Source: an uncultured Oscillospiraceae bacterium (GTDB lineage: Bacteria > Bacillota_A > Clostridia > Oscillospirales > Oscillospiraceae). Taken from it: DNA of 30,723 nt. The translations under genes were made by a program, and so were the position numbers. Shown here piece after piece: positions 14,090 through 21,061 of this stretch. Location of the stretch: NCBI GenBank assembly GCA_910584605.1, contig CAJUAW010000019.1, positions 1-30,723 of the forward strand. Direction: 5' to 3'. Every line of letters starts with the position of its first letter. Positions within the stretch are counted from its first letter, which is position 1. The notes beneath the pieces were generated by a model. That model worked only from the letters and a program-made list of their open reading frames with translations. It ran no database searches and was not told the DNA's origin.

Positions 14090-14518
14090 TCATTCAAATT
14101 CTTCCCACTCCAGTCCGGGATATAACGTCCCGGTCCTGGCAAAGTGGAGGACGCATTCCGCCGCCAGGTCCAGGTCGTCCAGGGCGTTGCGCTTCAAAAC
14201 CGGAGTCTGCCCGCCAATTTCCACAGGGGCGGACTCCCCGCCGCTGTATTTGCTGTTGACAGGGAGCAGCATGTGGGCTTCCCCCTCCTCATCCCAGTAG
14301 TTGAAGGCAGGCACGGCCCAGCCATGGGCGAGGTCCACATTAAGGAAGTCTTCGTCATCCCCCCCGCCGTATTCGCTCATAGACAGGTAGACCTCGCGGA
14401 CTGTCCCGCCCCGAATCATCCGGACCATCTTGTCCAGCACGGTCTGGGTGATCCCGCCGTCAATATACTCCGTTTCGTTCAGGGACAGATAGCGGACTGC
14501 AAATGCAGAAGTATCCAT
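14090..14518 (-). CDS. Small Imm1-like protein, function unproven
   Basis: A 142-aa soluble, acidic protein starting MDTSAFAVRYLSLNE. The start at 14518 is supported by GGGAGGA 10 bases upstream; the frame is open further upstream but that part overlaps the racemase gene. The C-terminal pattern resembles the Imm1 immunity family as I recall it: GGQTPVLKRNALDDL, then a helix, then HFARTGTLYPGLEWEEF. That assignment is tentative. It sits next to a YwqG/DUF1963 gene, another family seen in immunity clusters, in an operon otherwise of cell-wall-type enzymes. No toxin gene is visible nearby. Confidence 0.62.
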   Translation of the reverse strand: MDTSAFAVRYLSLNETEYIDGGITQTVLDKMVRMIRGGTVREVYLSMSEYGGGDDEDFLNVDLAHGWAVPAFNYWDEEGEAHMLLPVNSKYSGGESAPVEIGGQTPVLKRNALDDLDLAAECVLHFARTGTLYPGLEWEEFE

Positions 14519-14538
14519 TGAAATAAATCCTCCCTGTA

Positions 14539-15258
14539 TTATTTGATAAAAATATGCCGCAGAGGCTTGTGACATGCCTCCACCGCCCGCTGGGCCAGCA
14601 CGGCCATGGCGTCGGTGTAAAAGGGGGGCAGGTGGTGCTTGTCCGCAAAAACGGACAGCTCGGTGCAGGCCAGCACGCCGCAGTCGCAGCCCTGGGAGAG
14701 CAGGTCCTCGTGGATGGCGGCGAATTTCTGGGGGTCGCCGTCCCGCCCGGCCTTCACGTCGTCGTAGATCAGGGACATAACCAGCTTCTGGGCCTCCGGC
14801 GAGGGGATCACAGCCTGGATTCCGGCGGCGGAACATTCCCTCTGGTACAGCCCGGTCCGGATGGTGCCGTCGGTGGCCAGGATGCCGGGGCGCTTCAGTC
14901 CCTGGGCGGCCAGCAGCCGGGCGGTCTCCCGGATCATGTGGAGGATGGGGATGCCGATATACTCCTGCACCCGGTCCAGGAAGAAGTGGGAGGTGTTGCA
15001 GGGCACGGCGATGCAGGTACACCCCGCCTGCTCCAGCAGCTTGGCGTCTGCCAGCAGCCGCTGAAAGACCGCGTCCTGGGCCTTTCCTCCGCTTAAAATA
15101 GCGGCGGTGCGGTCAGGCATATCACTGTCCGACAGAATCAGGGCGTTGACGTGCTCCTGGTCAGACCGGGCGGCGGTGCGGTCAATGACAAATTGGTAGA
15201 AGGTGTTGGTGGCCTGGGGGCCCATGCCGCCAAGAACACCGAGACGGTATTGCTTCAT
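14539..15258 (-). CDS. Aspartate/glutamate racemase family protein
   Basis: A 239-aa cofactor-independent racemase of the Asp/Glu racemase family. Two catalytic cysteines are in place: AVPCNTSHFF (Cys87) and GVLACTELS (Cys198). The N-terminal motif LGVLGGMGPQATNTFY is characteristic of the aspartate racemase branch (YgeA/RacX-like) rather than MurI. These enzymes interconvert L- and D-aspartate or related amino acids. The next gene upstream, four bases away, encodes an ATP-grasp protein that resembles D-aspartate ligase, so production of D-Asp for peptidoglycan is the natural reading. Substrate is inference. Confidence 0.9.
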   Translation of the reverse strand: MKQYRLGVLGGMGPQATNTFYQFVIDRTAARSDQEHVNALILSDSDMPDRTAAILSGGKAQDAVFQRLLADAKLLEQAGCTCIAVPCNTSHFFLDRVQEYIGIPILHMIRETARLLAAQGLKRPGILATDGTIRTGLYQRECSAAGIQAVIPSPEAQKLVMSLIYDDVKAGRDGDPQKFAAIHEDLLSQGCDCGVLACTELSVFADKHHLPPFYTDAMAVLAQRAVEACHKPLRHIFIK

Positions 15259-15262
15259 GGGG

Positions 15263-16480
15263 TCACTCCTCGGTGGGTACTTTGTTGTACTGGTCGAACC
15301 GCTTGATATTGCCCAGGTGGTTTTTGCACACCCGCAGGCGGCGCTTGAGGGAGGCGTCCCTGGCGTAGACCAGGGAGTGGGAATCCGCCCCGGCCTTCAT
15401 CAGGGCGCGCATCTCCTCATGATACTGTTTGGGGGTGAACTTGAAGGCCACGCTCTTGGGCACCATCCGCCACAGAGAGCGGTTTTTGGTCATCTGGAAG
15501 GGCAGGTCCTTCCCCTCCACCCGGTCCTCCACCACCATTCTGGCGATGTTGTGCCCCGCGCCGGTGACATAGTAGTTGCTCCGCCCCTGGCGGCAGTTGA
15601 TCTCAAAGGCTTTGTATTTGCCGTCCCGCCGGTCATACTTGATGTCGAAGTTGGAGAAGCCCACAAAGTGCAGCGATTCCAGCAGGTCTTTGATCTTCAG
15701 CTCCAGCTCCCCGGCGCACTCGGTGAGAATGACGGCGTGGTTGCCGATGCCGTGGGGGGAGTGTTCCTCCAGCAGGACGTGGCCCAGGCACATGGTGGTC
15801 ACCCGGGCGTTCCGGTCGGAGTAGCTGGTGAGTACCCGCATATAGCTGTCGTCCCCGGGGATGAACTCCTGGAGCACCATGTGGTCCGAGTAGCCGGCGG
15901 CGTAGACGTGGTCCAGGCTCTCCAGCAGCTCCTCCCAGCTCTGGCAGATGTATACCTTGGCCAGGGAGTGGTCGCCGCAGGCCCAGTAGGCCACGCTGTC
16001 GGCGGGCTTGGCGATATAGGGCGGCCCCCAGGGCAGGGTAAAGCGGTGGCCCATGGACTTGTCGTAAATGAAGGTGGCCGGGTGGTCGATGCCGTGCTGG
16101 TCGCACAGCTGGTAGAATTTCTCCTTGTTGATGAGGGTATCCAGAAGCGCCCCGCCGATGTAGGGGGCGATGACGTTTTCCGGAAGAGAATCCCTGCAAT
16201 GGGCGGCCAGCTGGACATAGCTGTCCCCGCAGCCCAGGAGGATCACCTTTTTGCCGGAAAACTCCTCCGCCGCGGCCTGGACGTTGCGCCGGAAGGCGGC
16301 CTCGTCCTCGTTGTCCGGGCACACCCGGTAGTCGAGGATGGCGCTGCCGTGGCAGGGGAAGGAGGGGTACTTGCCAAAGGCCACGGAGCGCACCCCGTAG
16401 GCCTCGTGGAAGGCTCGGGCCACGCTGTATACGTTGATGTCGCCGCCGAAGAGCAGCGGCTGGAAGGGCAGGTCAGACAT
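15263..16480 (-). CDS. ATP-grasp ligase resembling D-aspartate ligase (Aslfm-like)
   Basis: A 405-aa ATP-grasp protein. It opens FQPLLFGGDINVYSVARAFHEAYG, here given in part: the LLFGGDINVYSVARAFHE stretch closely resembles my recollection of the N-terminus of Enterococcus faecium D-aspartate ligase. ATP-grasp features follow: INKEKFYQLCDQHGI (117-131), the nucleotide lysine in PYIAKPADS (K158), QEFIPGDDSYMRV (204-216), and the metal-binding end AFEINCRQGRSN (291-302). Aslfm joins D-Asp to the lysine side chain of the peptidoglycan precursor, forming the cross-bridge. The adjacent aspartate racemase and MurE-like ligase strengthen that role here. Alternatives are other carboxylate-amine ligations; the family is broad. 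Confidence 0.82.
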   Translation of the reverse strand: MSDLPFQPLLFGGDINVYSVARAFHEAYGVRSVAFGKYPSFPCHGSAILDYRVCPDNEDEAAFRRNVQAAAEEFSGKKVILLGCGDSYVQLAAHCRDSLPENVIAPYIGGALLDTLINKEKFYQLCDQHGIDHPATFIYDKSMGHRFTLPWGPPYIAKPADSVAYWACGDHSLAKVYICQSWEELLESLDHVYAAGYSDHMVLQEFIPGDDSYMRVLTSYSDRNARVTTMCLGHVLLEEHSPHGIGNHAVILTECAGELELKIKDLLESLHFVGFSNFDIKYDRRDGKYKAFEINCRQGRSNYYVTGAGHNIARMVVEDRVEGKDLPFQMTKNRSLWRMVPKSVAFKFTPKQYHEEMRALMKAGADSHSLVYARDASLKRRLRVCKNHLGNIKRFDQYNKVPTEE

Positions 16481-16504
16481 AGTGGAAACCTCGCTTTATC
16501 AAGA

Positions 16505-17572
16505 TCATCGGAACTCCCGGACGAAGCCCCGGGCAAAGATGGGGTCGATATCAAAGACGGCCAGATCACCAGCGGAGCACTTCACGTTGGTGACGTTGAG
16601 CAGCGTCTCGGTGGCGCCGATGGGGACCACCGTCCGGACCCGCTGGTCCCCCACCCGGACGGTGCGCTTCTGGGCCTGCCTCCACTGCCGCCACAGGGCC
16701 CGGAGGCCGGCCTCCCGGGGCCGGACAAGCCCCAGGCCGTTCTGGTAGCCCACCGGGAGCACCGCCACCCGTGTGGGCCTTTTCAGGCGGACAGGCTTGT
16801 CCGTCCCCACCGAGTGGCCCTTGGGCAGCCAGCGGACCTCGGCCAGGGGGACCTCCCCATAGCCCACGGTCTTCAGCCGGTCGTCCCGGGTGCGGCGGCA
16901 GCGGCCCAGTATGGCCGACCCGGCCCGCACGCCGTCCAGCCGGGCGCTGTCGTTGTGGAGCAGGGCGAAGGAGCCGGCGGCATGGACGGTGCCCGTCTCG
17001 AACCCGGCGGAGTGGATGGTGTCCAGCACTTGGTGGAACTGGTCCAGCTGGTGGGCACACTCCGGGTCGCCCACCTTCATGGCGTGGAGCTGGGTGTAGA
17101 TGCCCTCCAGGGCCACATTGGGCAGGGAGCGGTAGGCCAGCAGGATCTTTTCCGGCTCGCTGACCAGAAAGCCGCCGAAGCCCATGCCGGTGTCCACCTG
17201 GATGTGGGCGCAGGCCACGGTGGCCCGGTTTTCCGCCAGGGCGTTGAGGGCAAGCCCTGTGTCCACCGAGGAGATGGTGCACACCACGTTCAGGTCCACC
17301 AGCTGCTCCAGCTCCTCCCGGTCGGTGGTGGAGCGGAGCATGAGGATCTCCTCGTCGGTCAACCCGGCTTCCCGCAGCTTTTTGGCCTCCTGCACCTCGT
17401 AGACGGCAAAGCGGCCAATGCCCTCCGCCCGGAGGAGCTTGGCCATGGAGACGATGCCCGCTCCGCCGCCGTCGCCGGTGAGGACCCCGTAAATGACGGC
17501 GCCGGCGGCCCGCTCCTTGATGACGGACAGGTTGTGCTTGACGGCGGCGCGCTCAATGACCAGCTTGCGCAT
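16505..17572 (-). CDS. Alanine-racemase-fold protein lacking the PLP lysine and catalytic tyrosine
   Basis: A 355-aa protein homologous to alanine racemase over its full length: AAVKHNL at the start, faithful EAKKLREAG, IQVDTGMGFGG, YTQLHAM, VHAAGSFALL and VRAGSAILG. Compared gaplessly with the Geobacillus stearothermophilus enzyme as I remember it, VVKANAYGHG becomes VLTGDGGGAG (30-39). The PLP-binding lysine is therefore Thr32 and the phosphate-contact tyrosine is Gly36. The second catalytic residue, Tyr265, aligns with Thr257 (GHSVGTDKP), and GYADG is GYQNG. It probably cannot racemise alanine with PLP; it may bind another ligand or regulate. AAAGGAG fixes the start at 17572. It is first in the six-gene operon. 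Confidence 0.87.
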   Translation of the reverse strand: MRKLVIERAAVKHNLSVIKERAAGAVIYGVLTGDGGGAGIVSMAKLLRAEGIGRFAVYEVQEAKKLREAGLTDEEILMLRSTTDREELEQLVDLNVVCTISSVDTGLALNALAENRATVACAHIQVDTGMGFGGFLVSEPEKILLAYRSLPNVALEGIYTQLHAMKVGDPECAHQLDQFHQVLDTIHSAGFETGTVHAAGSFALLHNDSARLDGVRAGSAILGRCRRTRDDRLKTVGYGEVPLAEVRWLPKGHSVGTDKPVRLKRPTRVAVLPVGYQNGLGLVRPREAGLRALWRQWRQAQKRTVRVGDQRVRTVVPIGATETLLNVTNVKCSAGDLAVFDIDPIFARGFVREFR

Positions 17573-17651
17573 AAGGATAGCTCCTTTCTGTCTCTCTGGG
17601 AGTACCTGGCTTGTCTGCCCGGTCAGGGGCAGCATGGAATGGATTCTTATT

Positions 17652-17680
17652 ATTTTACCACTCCTTGGGGAAAATAGCAA
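17652..17680 (-). promoter_or_regulatory. Promoter of the six-gene cell-wall-type operon
   Basis: On the minus strand, TTGCTA (17675-17680) and TAAAAT (17652-17657) are exactly 17 bases apart. It lies back to back with the plus-strand promoter at 17727-17755. It leaves a leader of roughly 75 bases before the first start codon. Confidence 0.68.
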
Positions 17681-17726
17681 TGGAAACTCAGCCGGGAAAA
17701 CGGCCGGTTACTTGTGTGCTTGCCGG

Positions 17727-17755
17727 TTGCAATCCGGGAATAATTGGTGTAAAAT
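17727..17755 (+). promoter_or_regulatory. SigA-type promoter of the zinc-ribbon gene
   Basis: TTGCAA (17727-17732) and TAAAAT (17750-17755), 17-base spacer, 36 bases before the chosen start codon. Confidence 0.7.
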
Positions 17756-17791
17756 ACAGGTACTATATTTTTAGATTGGAGGAGTATGATC

Positions 17792-18184
17792 ATGGACGAC
17801 AAGGTAAAGGCTCTGTTGGAGCGGGTAAGAGGAACGGCCAGCTTTGCGGCGGATGCCGCGGCGGACGGCGCCCGGGCGGCAGGCAAGCGGGCGGGCCAGA
17901 TGGTGGACGTGGCCAAGCTGAACGTCCAGCTCTTCGACCTGAACGGGGAGTACAACGATATCCTGCGCCAGCTGGGCCAGGTGATGTATGACACCCACAA
18001 GGGCGAGGTGCCCGAAAACGATCAGGTCAGCGAGCTGCTGGCCCGGGCCGACGAGAAGGCGCTGAAAATCGCCGAGCTGAAGGGCCGCATCTCCGACCTG
18101 AAGCAGGCCCAGGTCTGCCCTGACTGCGGCGCGCCCTGCGGCAAGGGGGACAAATTCTGCCGCCAGTGCGGCAGAACCCTGTAA
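17792..18184 (+). CDS. Coiled-coil protein with C-terminal zinc ribbon
   Basis: A 130-aa protein. Residues 1-35 are Ala-rich and basic (VRGTASFAADAAADGARAAG). Residues about 40-110 are a predicted helical, coiled-coil-like stretch (LFDLNGEYNDILRQLGQVMY, then LLARADEKALKIAELKGRI). The C-terminus is a zinc ribbon with two CxxC knuckles (CPDCGAPC and CRQCG). I chose the ATG at 17792, seven bases after GGAGGAG; the ATG at 17786 is too close to that site. It probably shares a transcript with the purine nucleoside phosphorylase gene 11 bases downstream. Short proteins of this build are common in Clostridia, but I know of no assigned function. Confidence 0.85.
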   Translation: MDDKVKALLERVRGTASFAADAAADGARAAGKRAGQMVDVAKLNVQLFDLNGEYNDILRQLGQVMYDTHKGEVPENDQVSELLARADEKALKIAELKGRISDLKQAQVCPDCGAPCGKGDKFCRQCGRTL

Positions 18185-18195
18185 GGAGGCTGCGT

Positions 18196-19020
18196 ATGGA
18201 TTACACCATGGAGCAATACCGGGCCAGCGCCCGGGCCATTCAAGACCGGCTTGGGGACTTTGTCCCCAGGGCGGCCATGGTGCTGGGCTCCGGGCTGGGC
18301 TACCTGGGGGACGAGGTGGAGAACGCCATCGCCATCGACTATAAGGACATCCCCCACTTCAAGGCGTCCACCGCCCCCGGCCACAAGGGCCGTCTGGTCT
18401 TCGGGATGCTGGAGGGCCAGCGGGTGGCCGTGATGCAGGGCCGGATGCACCACTACGAGGGCTACTCCTACGAGGAGGTGTCCTACGCCGTGCGGGTGCT
18501 GCGCCTGCTGGGGTGCGATACCCTCATCGTCACCAACGCCGCCGGGTGCGTCAACACCGATTGGAAGGCCGGCGACCTGATGCTGATCACCGACCAGATC
18601 AAGATGTTCTCCGAATCTCCCCTCCGAGGGGAAAACCTGCCCGAGTTCGGCGTCCGCTTCCCGGACGCCTCCCGCCTGTACACCCCCCGCCTCCAGGAGC
18701 TGGCCCGCCAGACCGCCAGGGAGCGGGGCATCCCCCTGCGGGAGGGGGTCTACTTCTACTGCTACGGCCCCCAGTACGAGACGCCGGCGGAGATCCGGGC
18801 CGTCCGCCTGCTGGGGGGCGACGCGGTGGGCATGTCCACCGCCCCCGAGGTCATCGCGGCCGCCCACTGCGGCATGGAGGTGCTGGGCCTGACCCTGCTG
18901 TCCAACATGGCCGCTGGAATCTTGGACCAGCCTCTGTCCGAGCAGGAGGTGCTGGACGCCGCCGCCGCCGCCCGGGAGAAATTCTCCGGCCTGGTGCGGG
19001 CCTGCCTGAATAAGATGTAA
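18196..19020 (+). CDS. punA: Purine nucleoside phosphorylase
   Basis: It splits purine (deoxy)nucleosides with phosphate into base and (deoxy)ribose-1-phosphate. The 274-aa length fits the trimeric PNP/MTAP family. Visible landmarks are VLGSGLGYLGDEV (phosphate loop), GHKGRLVFGMLEG, QGRMHHYEGYS, VTNAAGCVN, CYGPQYETPAEI with the base-binding Glu, and GMSTAPEVIAAAHCGM followed by LLSNMAAGI with the purine-contacting Asn. It starts at 18196 behind AAGGAGG. The next gene encodes an MTA/SAH-type deaminase, so the pair looks like a purine or methylthioadenosine salvage unit; the Asn favours 6-oxopurines such as inosine and guanosine. Confidence 0.93.
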   Translation: MDYTMEQYRASARAIQDRLGDFVPRAAMVLGSGLGYLGDEVENAIAIDYKDIPHFKASTAPGHKGRLVFGMLEGQRVAVMQGRMHHYEGYSYEEVSYAVRVLRLLGCDTLIVTNAAGCVNTDWKAGDLMLITDQIKMFSESPLRGENLPEFGVRFPDASRLYTPRLQELARQTARERGIPLREGVYFYCYGPQYETPAEIRAVRLLGGDAVGMSTAPEVIAAAHCGMEVLGLTLLSNMAAGILDQPLSEQEVLDAAAAAREKFSGLVRACLNKM

Positions 19021-19041
19021 CTGCTGGGAGGAAACCTGAAC

Positions 19042-20352
19042 ATGGCAATTCTGTTTCAAAACGTCACCGCCGTCACTATGGACCCGGCCCGGCCAGAGCT
19101 GAAAAACGCCTTTGTGGCGGTGGAGGGGACCAAGATCGCCTCGGTGGGGACGGACCGCCCCGCCGGGGAGTTTGAGCGGGTCGTCGACTGCACCGGCAAG
19201 GTGCTGATGCCCGGCTTTGTCAACGCCCACACCCACGTGCCTATGGCCCTGCTGCGGGGCTACGGCGGGGGCTGTGACCTCCAGCACTGGCTCAACGACT
19301 ACATCTTCCCCGCCGAGGCCAAGCTGGACGAGCGGTGCGTCGCCGCCGGGGCGGCTCTGGGCCTGGCCGAGATGATTGCCTCGGGCACCACCTGCATTGC
19401 CGACATGTACATGAAGACGGAGACCATCGCCCAAACGGTGCTGGAGGCGGGAATTTCCGCCAATCTGGCCTGCGGAGCGGTGTACTTCGGAGATCCAGCG
19501 GATTTTTCCCCGGAACAATGCAGCGACTGCGCCAACCACATCCGCCTCTATGAGAACTGGCACAACGCTGGGGAGGGACAGATCAAGGTGGACGCCTCTA
19601 TCCATGCGGAGTACACCTCCTGCGCTCCGGCGTGGAAGTGGGTGGCGGACTTTGCCCAGAAGCACGGCCTGCGGATGCACGTCCATGTGTCTGAGACGAA
19701 CCGGGAGCACTGGGAGTGCTGCCAGCGCTATGAGAAGACGCCTGCCGCCATCCTGGACCAGTACGGCGTGTGGGCCAACGGCGGCATTGCCGCCCATTGT
19801 GTCTACCTGTCCGGCGGGGACGCAGAGCTGCTGGCCAAACGAGGGGTCACCGCCGTCCACAACCCGGTGTCCAACCTGAAGCTGATGTCCGGGGTGGCCC
19901 CCCTGTTCTTCCTGCGGGATCAGGGGATGAACGTCGCCCTGGGCACCGACGGGGTGGCCTCCAACAACAGCCACAACATGTTCGAGGAGATGAAGGTGGC
20001 CGCCCTGACCCAGAACTGGAACTTTGGGGAGGAGCACGGCCAGCTTCAGGCTGCGGACATTGTGGCTATGGCCACCGTCAACGGGGCCAGGGCCCTGGGC
20101 CGGGACACCGGCGTCATCGCCCCGGGCAAGACCGCCGACCTGATCCTGGTGGACTTCACCATGGAAAATCTCTTCCCCTGCCACGATGTGATGGAGAACC
20201 TGGTCTATTCCGCCGCCCCCTCCAACGTGGTGATGAATATGGCTCGTGGAAAAATCATATATGAGAATGGACAGTTCCTCACTCTGGACCTGGAAAAGAT
20301 CAGGGCCGAGGTGAAGGATTACGCCCTGCCCCATATCTTCGGAGGGAAGTAA
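19042..20352 (+). CDS. mtaD: Amidohydrolase, MTA/SAH deaminase family
   Basis: A 436-aa metal-dependent amidohydrolase that most resembles 5'-methylthioadenosine/S-adenosylhomocysteine deaminase. Metal and substrate residues are visible: GFVNAHTHVPMALLRGYGG (HxH), HVHVSET, AAHCVYLS, and the aspartate in LGTDGVASNNSHNMFEEM. The C-terminus contains the usual GVIAPGKTADLILVD. It is cytoplasmic, releasing ammonia from the adenine ring of MTA, SAH or related nucleosides, whose inosine-type products the upstream phosphorylase could cleave. The start follows GGGAGGAAA. Related guanine and hydroxy-atrazine-type deaminases share this fold, so the exact substrate is likely but not certain. Confidence 0.9.
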   Translation: MAILFQNVTAVTMDPARPELKNAFVAVEGTKIASVGTDRPAGEFERVVDCTGKVLMPGFVNAHTHVPMALLRGYGGGCDLQHWLNDYIFPAEAKLDERCVAAGAALGLAEMIASGTTCIADMYMKTETIAQTVLEAGISANLACGAVYFGDPADFSPEQCSDCANHIRLYENWHNAGEGQIKVDASIHAEYTSCAPAWKWVADFAQKHGLRMHVHVSETNREHWECCQRYEKTPAAILDQYGVWANGGIAAHCVYLSGGDAELLAKRGVTAVHNPVSNLKLMSGVAPLFFLRDQGMNVALGTDGVASNNSHNMFEEMKVAALTQNWNFGEEHGQLQAADIVAMATVNGARALGRDTGVIAPGKTADLILVDFTMENLFPCHDVMENLVYSAAPSNVVMNMARGKIIYENGQFLTLDLEKIRAEVKDYALPHIFGGK

Positions 20353-21034
20353 ATGCCCGCCTATTTTGAGATGTCCCTCCAATTTCTGAGGAAGGACCTC
20401 GGTCCGGACTTCATCGCAAACTTCGATGCCCATCTGGAGCGGTCCGGCCTGCGGTTTTCTTCCGGCTGCTGGGAGGACGCGGGGCTGTCTCAGGCGGAGA
20501 TCGCCGCCTGGAACCAGAAGAAGCTGGACAGCGATTTTGTTTTGGGCTATACCACCCACCGTTCCAATAACTACAAGCAAACCTTGTACAGCTTCGGGGG
20601 CTATGAGGAGGTCCGGGGATACTGGATGAACCAGTATCCGGCGGAGGGCGCTTTCACCTATCTGATGATCATCCCGGAGAGCGAGGTGCTGGAGGAGGGG
20701 ATTTCAATCTTCCGGCCCCAGGCGGCGGCGGAGCTGACAGAGCTGGCCAAAGGGCTGTGGCAGTTCCCGCTGGTCCGCGCGATCCAGACCGGGCTGGAGA
20801 TGGCGGACCCTCCCCTCAGCCTGGCCGAGCTGCGCCGGGGACTGCCCCCCGATCTGAGTCCCCTGGCCGTTGTGGAGCGGGACTGCCACCCCTACGACGA
20901 CGGGAGCCAGGTTTATAGAGCTGACTCAGGGCCGGCCGGGGCTGCTTTTGCTGGATAACGAGGAGCTGTCCGGTCCGGTGATCGAGGTGTCCTTTGGCGG
21001 GCTGCTTCGGCTGGAGGAGCGGGGCGGACGATAG
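20353..21034 (+). pseudogene. Hypothetical gene with an apparent +1 frameshift near 20902
   Basis: I do not recognise this family. The uninterrupted frame (20353-20958) encodes 201 aa beginning MPAYFEMSLQFLRKDLGPDF, and it abuts the deaminase stop. After HPYDDG the frame turns into unlikely sequence (SQVYRADSGPAGAAFAG) and stops. In the frame reached by removing one G from GGG at 20902-20904, coding continues with ARFIELTQGRPGLLLLDNEE and VIEVSFGGLLRLEERGGR to a stop at 21032-21034. That gives about 226 aa and fills the gap up to the next gene's ribosome site. Either the gene is recently broken, the G run is a sequencing error, or expression uses slippage. The body is soluble, alpha/beta in appearance, with many Trp and Tyr residues. 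Confidence 0.62.
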
Positions 21035-21061
21035 CGGATTTCAATTGTTAGGAGGCGGCCT

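Noticed and set aside
10790..14125. Two long plus-strand open frames (10790-12778 and 12782-14125)
   Set aside because: Both are antisense to the murE-like and YwqG genes, with no recognisable motifs and no ribosome sites.
15203..17677. An 824-codon plus-strand open frame
   Set aside because: It lies opposite three well-supported genes (racemase, ATP-grasp, Alr-like). Its sequence is low-complexity (His/Gly/Val-rich) and matches nothing. It is a by-product of high GC codon use.
18022..20580. An 852-codon minus-strand open frame
   Set aside because: It is antisense to punA and the MTA/SAH deaminase gene, with biased His/Gly/Gln-rich composition and no domain.
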